49,712 nucleotides of DNA, from NCBI GenBank assembly GCA_020723325.1, contig DYJD01000040.1:1-49712 (forward strand), given 5' to 3'. Position numbers and translations under genes: made by a program. Source of the stretch: Desulfosudis oleivorans (GTDB lineage Bacteria > Desulfobacterota > Desulfobacteria > Desulfobacterales > SURF-7). Of this stretch, positions 44,563 through 49,712 are shown in pieces (the stretch's first letter is position 1; every line of letters begins with the position of its first letter). The notes under the pieces are model-generated. The model did no database searches. It saw only the letters and a program-made list of their open reading frames with translations, and was not told where the DNA came from.

Positions 44563-44919
44563 TTGATCCCGGCACAAGAAGGTAGATACACTTTGGAAAA
44601 TCATCGATCCTGCACGGCCGATTTGGATTCTGGTTCAGCAAAGAAGGTATGGAAAAACACTTGCAAAGAAGCTAAGATTGGCCTAAGACATTTTCACGAT
44701 TTTCAACGGACCGCCCTCAGGAACATGGTGCGGTTCGGAATACCCGAAAGAGTAGTGATGATGAAATCAGGGCATAAAACCCGGTCTGTGTTCGATTGAT
44801 ACAATATCGTCAATGACACGGATATAAAACTAGTTTCCAAACAGCAGGAAGCCTATTTAAAATCTCTCGTGGGAACAATTTCGGGCACAATTCATCAATT
44901 TGAGGGTAAAAGTCGGTGA
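44563..44919 (+). pseudogene. Tyrosine recombinase/phage integrase C-terminal fragment with a nonsense codon
   Basis: The frame gives [53 protein letters not shown]-stop. It then continues in the same frame as YNIVNDTDIKLVSKQQEAYL to a second stop at 44917-44919. Homologous integrases read SVFDRYNIV, so a CGA Arg codon has become TGA. The HDF.RTA and GHKTRS..DRY catalytic segments are recognisable; the N-terminal two thirds are gone. It ends 36 bp before the tRNA-Arg gene, so it is probably a leftover of an older integration at the same spot. Confidence 0.75.
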
Positions 44920-44955
44920 GTTCAATATTTATAACCGCTTTTTTTAATGTCACAA

Positions 44956-45031
44956 GCCCCCGTAGCTCAGTGGATAGAGCAATGGATTCCTAATCCATGT
45001 GCCGCGTGTTCGATTCACGCCGGGGGCACCA
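44956..45031 (+). tRNA. tRNA-Arg (anticodon CCT)
   Basis: The cloverleaf is complete: acceptor GCCCCCG/CGGGGGC, D arm GCTC-AGTGGATA-GAGC, anticodon stem ATGGA/TCCAT with loop TTCCTAA (anticodon CCT, reading AGG), variable GTGCC, T arm GCGTG-TTCGATT-CACGC, and an encoded CCA at 45029-45031. The integrase gene that points toward it starts its 3' end 14 bp away. The 3' half of the tRNA is thus the likely attachment site of the island to the right. Confidence 0.95.
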
Positions 45032-45044
45032 TTATTTCAGATAG

Positions 45045-46175
45045 TTACAATTCACCATCTTGCTTCAATCCGTTTTCTGCTACCATTTTGCAACCGGTTG
45101 TCTGAAAAATGGTGTTTTCCAACCGGCAGGCAGCCTCTTGATTAACCGGTTTCATAAGGTGCGCATAGACTTCCAAGGTAACGGTCGGGCTTGAATGTCC
45201 GAGCTGGGTTTGGATGTATTTGATATTTTCCCCTTGCTCGATCAGCAGGCTTGCATAGGTATGGCGCAGGTCATGAAATCGGATTCTTTGAAGGTTGGCC
45301 TTTTTCAATGCCGGCCAAAAATGCCTGGTTACGACATGAGCATGATCAAGTGGTTTTCCAGCTTCATTCGGAAAAACTAAATCCAAATCGTTCTTTGGAC
45401 AAATCCGATTCCATTTTTTCAATTCGGCTATCATCGCCGGACCGATATCAATTTTTCGTTTGGATGTTTTTGATTTCGGCTTATACCATGCATTGTTGTT
45501 GAAAGTCCGTTGAATATGAATTTGGCTGTTAAACCAATCGATATCTGTCCATTTCAAACCGAAAAGCTCTCCCTGTCTTGCTCCGCTCATAATGGCCAGC
45601 ATGAATAAAGCACGATATTTTGGGTTTGTCTCTGCATTCAATACAGCGCTTATTTGTTCCGGCTCAAGAAGCCTGATGGACTCGTTATCCTCTTCCCCCT
45701 GTCCTTTTGGTCTTTCTGCATCCCGGACAGGGTTATAATCAATATACTTGTGACGGACAGCGTAATTCATCACCTGGTTGAATGTGACAATGATTTTTCG
45801 AAGTGTCACGATATTCATTCCGCTGTTCAGATGGGTTGTGATGAATTTTTCAACCGTCGCCGTTGAAATGCGATTGATCTTTATTCCATCAATTTCTTGA
45901 AAATGGAAAGACAGGTGTCCACGATACATATTCCAAGTTGATAGCCGGACATTGGCCTTTTTTTGCTCCAACCAATCAGCCGCCACTTTAGAGAAATCAG
46001 GCACTTTTTTATTTGGTAAATATACCCCTTTTAAAAGCAAATCCTCAATATCGCGCATTGCTTCTTTGGCCTTTGCCTTTGTTGTACCGTCCGGCAAGGT
46101 TTTCCATCTACGCTTTCCCCTGTTATCGTAAAAATCCAGCACATACCGGCCGCGCCGTTTGGTTACTTTTGCCAT
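45045..46175 (-). CDS. Tyrosine-type site-specific integrase
   Basis: This 376-residue integrase has an N-terminal Arm-binding domain (RRGRYVLDFYDNRGKRRW), a core-binding SAM-like region (about 60-160) and the catalytic domain with Arg in IMSGARQGELFGLKWTDID, H-x-x-R in RFHDLRHTYASLLIEQG and Tyr in GHSSPTVTLEVYAHLM. All catalytic residues are in place. It faces the tRNA-Arg gene, the standard arrangement for an integrative element that uses a tRNA 3' end as its target. No second copy of the tRNA 3' end is visible in the window, so the far end of the element lies beyond it. Confidence 0.93.
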   Translation of the reverse strand: MAKVTKRRGRYVLDFYDNRGKRRWKTLPDGTTKAKAKEAMRDIEDLLLKGVYLPNKKVPDFSKVAADWLEQKKANVRLSTWNMYRGHLSFHFQEIDGIKINRISTATVEKFITTHLNSGMNIVTLRKIIVTFNQVMNYAVRHKYIDYNPVRDAERPKGQGEEDNESIRLLEPEQISAVLNAETNPKYRALFMLAIMSGARQGELFGLKWTDIDWFNSQIHIQRTFNNNAWYKPKSKTSKRKIDIGPAMIAELKKWNRICPKNDLDLVFPNEAGKPLDHAHVVTRHFWPALKKANLQRIRFHDLRHTYASLLIEQGENIKYIQTQLGHSSPTVTLEVYAHLMKPVNQEAACRLENTIFQTTGCKMVAENGLKQDGEL

Positions 46176-46184
46176 GTCTGCACC

Positions 46185-46283
46185 TCACTTTCCCTTTTCG
46201 GATTTGGTCTGGTTTCCGGCTTCATGGACTTCGGGAAGGGTATCACCGTTGCCGGTTTCGGCCTGGTACTTTTCGGCTTGCAT
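46185..46283 (-). CDS. Small hydrophilic peptide before the integrase
   Basis: This 32-residue peptide, MQAEKYQAETGNGDTLPEVH then EAGNQTKSEKGK, overlaps the stop of the zinc-ribbon peptide (TGATG). It ends 9 bp ahead of the integrase, its 3' end carrying the integrase ribosome site GTGAGG. It may serve mainly to couple translation. No family is recognised. Confidence 0.45.
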   Translation of the reverse strand: MQAEKYQAETGNGDTLPEVHEAGNQTKSEKGK

Positions 46284-46384
46284 CACGAACACCAAATACA
46301 AACAGGCCTGAGTTCATTCCCGTAAAAACTAAAAACGATGTGCCGCCGGTCAAAGCTATCGCCACACTTGTGGCATGTCCTCAT
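46283..46384 (-). CDS. 33-residue zinc-ribbon peptide
   Basis: It reads MRTCHKCGDSFDRRHIVFSF, then YGNELRPVCIWCS. Two Cys pairs (CHKC and CIWC) form a zinc ribbon. The ribosome site AAGGGGGTGAATC is strong. It is the first of three overlapping genes ending in the integrase. It could be a recombination directionality or DNA-binding factor; that is inference from its place. Confidence 0.6.
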   Translation of the reverse strand: MRTCHKCGDSFDRRHIVFSFYGNELRPVCIWCS

Positions 46385-46407
46385 GATTCACCCCCTTGAA
46401 ATAAAAA

Positions 46408-46476
46408 GCGCCTGAAGATTTTCCCCGGTTCACAATAACCGCCTGATCGTTGCCGATGTCAGGAATCTTCAAGCGC
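46408..46476. repeat. Long inverted repeat upstream of the integrase operon
   Basis: GCGCCTGAAGATT (46408-46420) and AATCTTCAAGCGC (46464-46476) match in 12 of 13 positions with 43 bp between. It lies 24 bp before the zinc-ribbon start. It may be an integrase/excisionase operator or a transcript hairpin. The AT-rich stretch 46500-46600 beyond it probably holds divergent promoters. Confidence 0.5.
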
Positions 46477-46613
46477 ATAAAATATGGTTACTTTAACTTA
46501 TTGTGATGCGGGATTTATATTTTATTTGGTTATTAACTTTATATATTAATTAATATTGCGCGTCAATAATATTTAAACTTGCTTTTCAATGTTTTTCGAT
46601 ATAACAAAAGACC

Positions 46614-46778
46614 ATGCCGACCCAAAAACCCATACTAACATTTGCAGCCGACGAAGAACTAATGAAACGCATTGCGGATTTCCGCTTTGAAAACCGGATT
46701 GAAACCAAATCGGAGGCTATCCGGATGTTGGTTGAGGAGGGTTTGAAACACCTGGAAAAAAAGCCGAACAAAAAATAA
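46614..46778 (+). CDS. Ribbon-helix-helix DNA-binding protein
   Basis: This 54-residue protein is MPTQKPILTFAADEELMKRI, ADFRFENRIETKSEAIRMLV, EEGLKHLEKKPNKK. It has a strand followed by two helices in the CopG/Arc pattern (ILTFAADEELMKRIADFRFE, TKSEAIRMLVEEGLK). It reads away from the integrase operon across the AT-rich promoter region, so it may control integrase genes. The start lacks a strong ribosome site. Confidence 0.75.
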   Translation: MPTQKPILTFAADEELMKRIADFRFENRIETKSEAIRMLVEEGLKHLEKKPNKK

Positions 46779-46833
46779 AAATTATTATACCAACACGCTC
46801 GGAACTGATTAAAGAAAATTAAAAGCAGAATTG

Positions 46834-46880
46834 CCGGACTGGTAAAAGTGCACAATGGTAGGAGCAATGTGCATCATTTT
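46834..46880 (+). repeat. 47-bp hairpin repeat, copy 1
   Basis: It matches 47576-47622 with one mismatch. The core is a dyad: TGCACAATGG, 5 bp, GCAATGTGCA. A TGGCAAG motif follows exactly 25 bp after it, as in copy 2. It lies upstream of the NIPSNAP gene. Confidence 0.8.
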
Positions 46881-46905
46881 CAAGGCATTGGGAACGTGCG
46901 CACTT

Positions 46906-46920
46906 TGGCAAGTTTTCTGC
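46906..46920 (+). promoter_or_regulatory. Possible sigma-54 promoter before the NIPSNAP gene
   Basis: TGGCAAGTTTTCTGC keeps GG-N10-GC spacing. It is 25 bp after the hairpin repeat, and the NIPSNAP start codon is about 127 bp beyond the predicted start. The matching spot after copy 2 (47648-47663) has N11, which weakens the idea. Confidence 0.35.
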
Positions 46921-47057
46921 ACTCTTGAGGTGTTCATTTTCAGCCTTTCAAATTAGGATTTCTCTACGTTTTTATGAATTCTCAGCAGAAAGCTGATTTT
47001 TGTCGGCTATTCGAGCCGGCGCGATAATAAAATTTGCTAGGGCATAAAGGAGACATA

Positions 47058-47363
47058 ATGGTCACATGCTATCTTCGCTATGTCATTGATCCTTTCAAAC
47101 TCAAAGAGTTTGAGCATTACGCGAAGCTTTGGATACCACTTGTTGAAAAATTCGGCGGTAAACACCACGGGTACTTTATGCCGCATGAAGGAGCTAATGA
47201 TATTGCCTTAGCTTTATTCTCTTTTCCAAGTCTAGCCGATTACGAACAATACCGAGCGAAAACGTCTGAAGATCCTGAATGCCAGGCAGCAATGAAATAC
47301 TACGCGGAAACCAAATGTTTCCTGAGTTACGAGCGAACATTTATGCGTCCAGTTTTTAAATAA
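47058..47363 (+). CDS. NIPSNAP-family protein
   Basis: This 101-residue protein begins MVTCYLRYVIDPFKLKEFEH, then LWIPLVEKFGGKHHGYFMPH and LALFSFPSLADYEQYRAKTS, the dimeric alpha-beta barrel pattern of NIPSNAP/DUF1330-like proteins. ATAAAGGAGACATA settles the start at 47058. It is a common passenger gene of unknown function, complete in length. The 212 bp after it contain one 6-bp hairpin (47401-47422; T-run on the minus side only) and nothing else I can name. Confidence 0.85.
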   Translation: MVTCYLRYVIDPFKLKEFEHYAKLWIPLVEKFGGKHHGYFMPHEGANDIALALFSFPSLADYEQYRAKTSEDPECQAAMKYYAETKCFLSYERTFMRPVFK

Positions 47364-47575
47364 TGCTTTAACCCAACCTATAGTGTAGGACGTGCAAAAA
47401 TGCCGCGTGCCCCAAAGCGGCACATTCAATGTTCCGGGATACCGGAAATTCGTATCAATAGCCAAGTGCAGGATAAGGCTATTTAACCGCCACGATTATA
47501 AATTTTCAAGGAGTGAAAAGACTACTGAGTTCAATGTTGAAACCGGCCAGGCCAAACAAATTGACAAAGGCATTT

Positions 47576-47622
47576 CCGGACTGGTAAAAGTGCACAATGG
47601 CAGGAGCAATGTGCATCATTTT
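47576..47622 (+). repeat. 47-bp hairpin repeat, copy 2
   Basis: It is identical to copy 1 except T to C at the loop position. It is followed 25 bp later by TGGCAAGCATTCTTGC (47648-47663). It sits upstream of the group II intron-like tail and the first cassette gene. Confidence 0.8.
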
Positions 47623-47681
47623 TAGGGGGTTGCAATAGGCCAGTTTCTGGCAAGCATTCTTGCACTTTCGATATAACAGAA

Positions 47682-47748
47682 GAACCGGATTCCGAAAACC
47701 GTAAGTCCGGGTCTGTGTGTGGGCGATGGACAACCGGCTTTCCTACCA
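47682..47748 (+). ncRNA. Group II intron 3' remnant (domain V/VI-like)
   Basis: The sequence GAACCGGATTCCGAAAA continuing to TCCGGGTCTGTG (47682-47717) resembles intron domain V: a CCGGA/TCCGG stem under an AAAA loop, and the usual TCCGGGTCTGTG exit. A domain VI-like stretch ending CCTACC (about 47743-47748) follows. Pairing is imperfect (one A-G mismatch). There is no reverse transcriptase gene, so it would be a dead 3' scrap. Group IIC introns often target attC sites, and attC-like sites start 250 bp downstream. Confidence 0.4.
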
Positions 47749-47763
47749 CGAGAGAGGTAAGAA

Positions 47764-48003
47764 ATGTTTTACTCCGATAGCAATGAGGCGAGAGTCGGCG
47801 ACACAATTGCCATCGATGAAAAATACAGTGGCGTTGTAGTCGCGGTGATCGACACCAACGAGTTCAGCGAGAATTACCCAGTGGAACAGTGGGCGTATCT
47901 CCGAGAAGGAATTCTGGTCGATACAGATTTTGGAGGTCTGGTTCACTACCAGAGCACAGAGCATGAAAAGATATTGCTCATTAGCAGAGCCAAAAACCTC
48001 TAA
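47764..48003 (+). CDS. Small cassette protein of unknown function
   Basis: This 79-residue acidic protein begins MFYSDSNEARVGDTIAIDEK and contains YSGVVVAVIDTNEFSENYPV and QWAYLREGILVDTDFGGLVH. Proteins with this GVVV.ID..E.S..YP.EQWAYL pattern are frequent in integron cassettes; none has a known function. The ribosome site GAGAGAGGTAAGAA is good. The stop codon TAA falls inside the following attC-like site, typical of a cassette gene. Confidence 0.75.
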   Translation: MFYSDSNEARVGDTIAIDEKYSGVVVAVIDTNEFSENYPVEQWAYLREGILVDTDFGGLVHYQSTEHEKILLISRAKNL

Positions 48004-48059
48004 CCACGGCATGAAATGCGACGGCAAGAAGCCACCGCGCCTTATGTCGAATGTTCGCA
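47998..48059 (+). repeat. attC-like integron recombination site 1
   Basis: R'' CTCTAAC (47998-48004) and R' GTTCGCA (48053-48059) flank arms CGGCATGAA and TTATGTCG that pair with G-T wobbles. The 62-bp length is typical. The gene before it ends within R'' and the next starts 11 bp after R'. It is the weakest of the three sites. Confidence 0.5.
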
Positions 48060-48070
48060 ATAGATAAAGT

Positions 48071-48388
48071 ATGGAACAGAAAAAATCAATTGCCCCAACA
48101 GTTGTAATCATTTTGGTGTTTTTACTCGCTTTTGGAGGTATGTGGGTATCAATGCCTATGAAGTTTGTGCTTAGTATGCATACAGGAACACCAAACGATT
48201 CAGTATTTACAATTATTGACCCAGACAAAATGAATATACCAGAAAATCAATTGCATTTCCGGTGGGCGATTGCAGAAATTAAAGGAAGAATAGCTGTGCT
48301 TGGATCTATTATTTTTATATATCTTTGTACGGTATATTTTTATGTGAGATATAGAGATGCAGCGAACAAACGGATTATATCAAAATGA
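48071..48388 (+). CDS. Two-helix membrane protein, cassette gene
   Basis: This 105-residue protein has membrane helices at about 8-30 (APTVVIILVFLLAFGGMWV) and about 73-93 (IAVLGSIIFIYLCTVYFYV). The segment between contains PNDSVFTIIDPDKMNIPEN and is probably periplasmic. No family is recognised. AT-rich codon use differs from the GC-richer core operons, as expected of a mobile cassette. Confidence 0.65.
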   Translation: MEQKKSIAPTVVIILVFLLAFGGMWVSMPMKFVLSMHTGTPNDSVFTIIDPDKMNIPENQLHFRWAIAEIKGRIAVLGSIIFIYLCTVYFYVRYRDAANKRIISK

Positions 48389-48434
48389 AAACGCCAGCAC
48401 ATTTTTTACCTTTTGCTTATGACTTTAATAAATC

Positions 48435-48497
48435 TGCGAACCATCCGCTTGTGAGTGACGCGCAAAAAACCGCGCGCTTCGCAGCGGTGCGTTATAA
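48435..48497 (+). repeat. attC-like integron recombination site 2
   Basis: R'' TGCGAAC (48435-48441), L'' CATCCGCT, an inner GCGC/GCGC stem, L' AGCGGTGC, R' GTTATAA (48491-48497). L'' pairs with L' leaving one unpaired T (CATCCGCT against CACCGCT), the extrahelical base that attC sites use for strand choice. The 63-bp length is typical. Confidence 0.7.
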
Positions 48498-48517
48498 CTC
48501 GATTGAGGGATTAAATC

Positions 48518-48850
48518 ATGTCGATCTGGTGGTATAGCAAAAATAAGGATGGGAAAAGATCGGTCACAAGTATATCTATTCCATATTCTGTAATTATAGT
48601 GTTGATAGGGATTCTTTTCTCGATAATCTTTCCTGCTCTACCATCTCGAAAGCTGCCTCCCCATTTTGGTATCCATGTTTTTATCCTTTGTTTGGGATTT
48701 GTGCTTTTTTTTATTTCCAAATTATATCCGTTTAAGAGCGGAATATGGACGACTTGGGGATGGCGGAATATGCCCACAACTGGAAGACTTTGCTATGTGA
48801 CAGGCTATATTTTAATGCTGTATGGCGCTATTATGCTATTATTAGTGTAA
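48518..48850 (+). CDS. Three-helix membrane protein, cassette gene
   Basis: This 110-residue protein begins MSIWWYSKNKDGKRSVTSIS and has helices at about 22-42 (SVIIVLIGILFSIIFPAL), 51-68 (IHVFILCLGFVLFFISKL) and 91-110 (YVTGYILMLYGAIMLLLV). It starts 20 bp after attC-like site 2 and stops 5 bp before site 3, which fills a cassette exactly. The family is unknown. Confidence 0.7.
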   Translation: MSIWWYSKNKDGKRSVTSISIPYSVIIVLIGILFSIIFPALPSRKLPPHFGIHVFILCLGFVLFFISKLYPFKSGIWTTWGWRNMPTTGRLCYVTGYILMLYGAIMLLLV

Positions 48851-48854
48851 AAAG

Positions 48855-48982
48855 TTATAACCACACACTGGTAATGACCGCAAGGGCCGGACGGAATTTG
48901 TCTTTTTTGTGGTTAATCAATCAGCGAGGCTATTTTGTGCGGCACAAGTTCCCCTTGCGGCCTCACAGTGTGGCCGTTATGA
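48855..48982 (+). repeat. attC-like integron recombination site 3
   Basis: R'' TTATAAC (48855-48861) and R' GTTATGA (48976-48982). The outer arms ACACACTG and CAGTGTGG pair, as do the inner arms CCGCAAGGG and CCCTTGCGG. The 128-bp length is in the upper normal range. Confidence 0.68.
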
Positions 48983-49002
48983 ATAAATTACTACGAGGCA
49001 TT

Positions 49003-49491
49003 ATGCATCCAAAAACAAGGATCATTTTTCTTATAATTACGTCTCTACTATTGCCAAATTTCTCAGTTGCTGACGATACTCCTTTGGGAATGAAAGAGAC
49101 TATTAGCAAATTGGAATTGGAAATTAAGAATATAAAGGATCAATTGGCTATTCTTGAATCAAATGTATCTCAGACCGAAAATGCCGTAAACAAATTAAAT
49201 TCGGCAAGATTTAAGAGCGATAAATCAGCAAATATTTGGTTGGGCAGCTTCAATCTGCCTGTGGGCTCTATAATTCCTTGGATACCAAACAATCATGTTC
49301 CAGAAATAGAGTTAGATAAAGAGACAAACCTTCCCAAGGGTTTTTTAGCTTGCAACGGTCCCCATCGGATTGACAATTTGAAAACAAAATTTGATGAAAG
49401 AAAAATACCAAACCTCAGCGCTGGCAGCCTTTTTAATGGTAAAGAACGTGAAGAAATCATAATGATAATTAAAGTTGATGCTAAGAATTAG
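49003..49491 (+). CDS. Secreted protein with a tail-collar-like region, cassette gene
   Basis: This 162-residue protein begins MHPKTRIIFLIITSLLLPNF with a signal peptide ending SVADD; an ATG at 48979 inside attC-like site 3 would add 8 residues. A coiled coil follows (ISKLELEIKNIKDQLAILES). The rest, LPVGSIIPWIPNNH, LPKGFLACNGPHRI and RKIPNLSAGSLFNG, matches the pattern of phage tail-collar domains (PVGSI..W......P.GWL.CDG...PDL.G.F). An exported collar domain with a coiled coil is unusual. The 170 bp after it show nothing I can support apart from the IS-like end at 49661. Confidence 0.65.
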   Translation: MHPKTRIIFLIITSLLLPNFSVADDTPLGMKETISKLELEIKNIKDQLAILESNVSQTENAVNKLNSARFKSDKSANIWLGSFNLPVGSIIPWIPNNHVPEIELDKETNLPKGFLACNGPHRIDNLKTKFDERKIPNLSAGSLFNGKEREEIIMIIKVDAKN

Positions 49492-49660
49492 TTTCACAAC
49501 CTCCGCGTCCACTGGGGTTAGCTGTAAGAGCATAGGATAGTATTTAATTGAACACTGAACTTCGTCAGACATTACGCCGTAACTGGATACATAGCATTCA
49601 TCATTTTGCTTCACCAAAGTTGCAGAAATTATGGGTCACAGGACACCCTGAAATTTTAGT

Positions 49661-49712
49661 GTAAGCGCTCAAATAACCCCATCTTCACAGGCTCAAAAAT
49701 CCGTGCCATGAT
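49661..49712 (+). mobile_element. Possible left end of an IS66-type element, cut by the window edge
   Basis: GTAAGCGCTCAAATAACCCC at 49661 resembles IS66-family terminal repeats, which begin GTAAGCG. The element would continue past the right edge. No transposase or second end is visible, so this is a pattern match only. Confidence 0.35.

Noticed and set aside
47401-47422. 6-bp hairpin with an adjacent A-run after the NIPSNAP gene as a rho-independent terminator
   Set aside because: The T-run exists only on the minus strand, and no minus-strand gene ends there.
49495-49530. Possible fourth attC site after the collar-like gene (CACAAC...GGGGTTAG)
   Set aside because: The paired arms span only about 30 bp, shorter than known attC sites, and no inner stem is visible.

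Overview
The window looks like a chromosomal segment of a strictly anaerobic deltaproteobacterium, probably a sulfate reducer of the Desulfobacterota. The signs are sigma-54 regulation, a two-subunit 2-oxoacid:ferredoxin oxidoreductase, remnants of hybrid-cluster protein and desulfoferrodoxin, and a split YeeE/YedE sulfur transporter. No taxonomy could be computed, so this is an inference from gene content.

Left edge (1-2247): a decayed IS110 transposase, a vapBC toxin-antitoxin pair with its own operator, and coding debris. Core (about 2.2-44.4 kb): four long operons that appear to form one regulon. Operon A (+, 2488-12209): B12 radical SAM enzyme, two SPFH proteins, FtsH, a phospholipase D/cardiolipin synthase, MlaE-MlaF-MlaD. 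Operon B (+, 12749-23532): CsbD-like protein, alpha-glucan phosphorylase, two Hsp20s, a Spy-like periplasmic protein, a cation exporter, 2-oxoacid:ferredoxin oxidoreductase, a lipoprotein, a tandem rhodanese and YeeE/YedE halves. Operon C (+, 24348-34530 or beyond): small protein, PfkB kinase, pyruvate kinase, GroEL, two glycosyltransferases, two GH130 phosphorylases, then a broken hybrid kinase and a DUF4143 ATPase. Operon D (-, 42630-37412): KH protein, ABM-domain protein, a 39-residue membrane peptide, PAS-GGDEF cyclase, PtsP-type enzyme I, AAA+ ATPase. A sigma-54 activator gene (44402-42942, -) lies just upstream of operon D.

The main discovery is regulatory. Ahead of each of the four operons lies the same element: two copies of the 14-bp palindrome GGTCATATATGACC (or close variants) separated by exactly 3 bp. 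Each is followed 87-103 bp later by a -24/-12 promoter of the form TGGCAY-N5-TTGA/T. The elements point in the direction of their operons, including the reversed one. The simplest reading is a single enhancer-binding protein, most likely the PAS-AAA-HTH activator encoded here, switching about 30 genes together. The contents suggest a survival programme: membrane and protein quality control, plus a complete path from stored glucan through phosphorolysis, a sugar-phosphate kinase and pyruvate kinase to a ferredoxin-linked oxidoreductase. Cyclic-di-GMP and PEP-phosphotransfer signalling are attached to it. Operon boundaries carry deletion scars (hcp, dfx, a hybrid kinase, a second ptsP 3' end).

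Right edge (44.5-49.7 kb): a genomic island at a tRNA-Arg(CCT) gene, with a dead integrase fragment on one side and an intact tyrosine integrase with small partner genes on the other. It contains a repeated 47-bp hairpin element and three attC-like sites separating small cassette-type genes with no integron integrase in view. It also has a probable group II intron tail, and it ends in what may be an IS66-type terminus.
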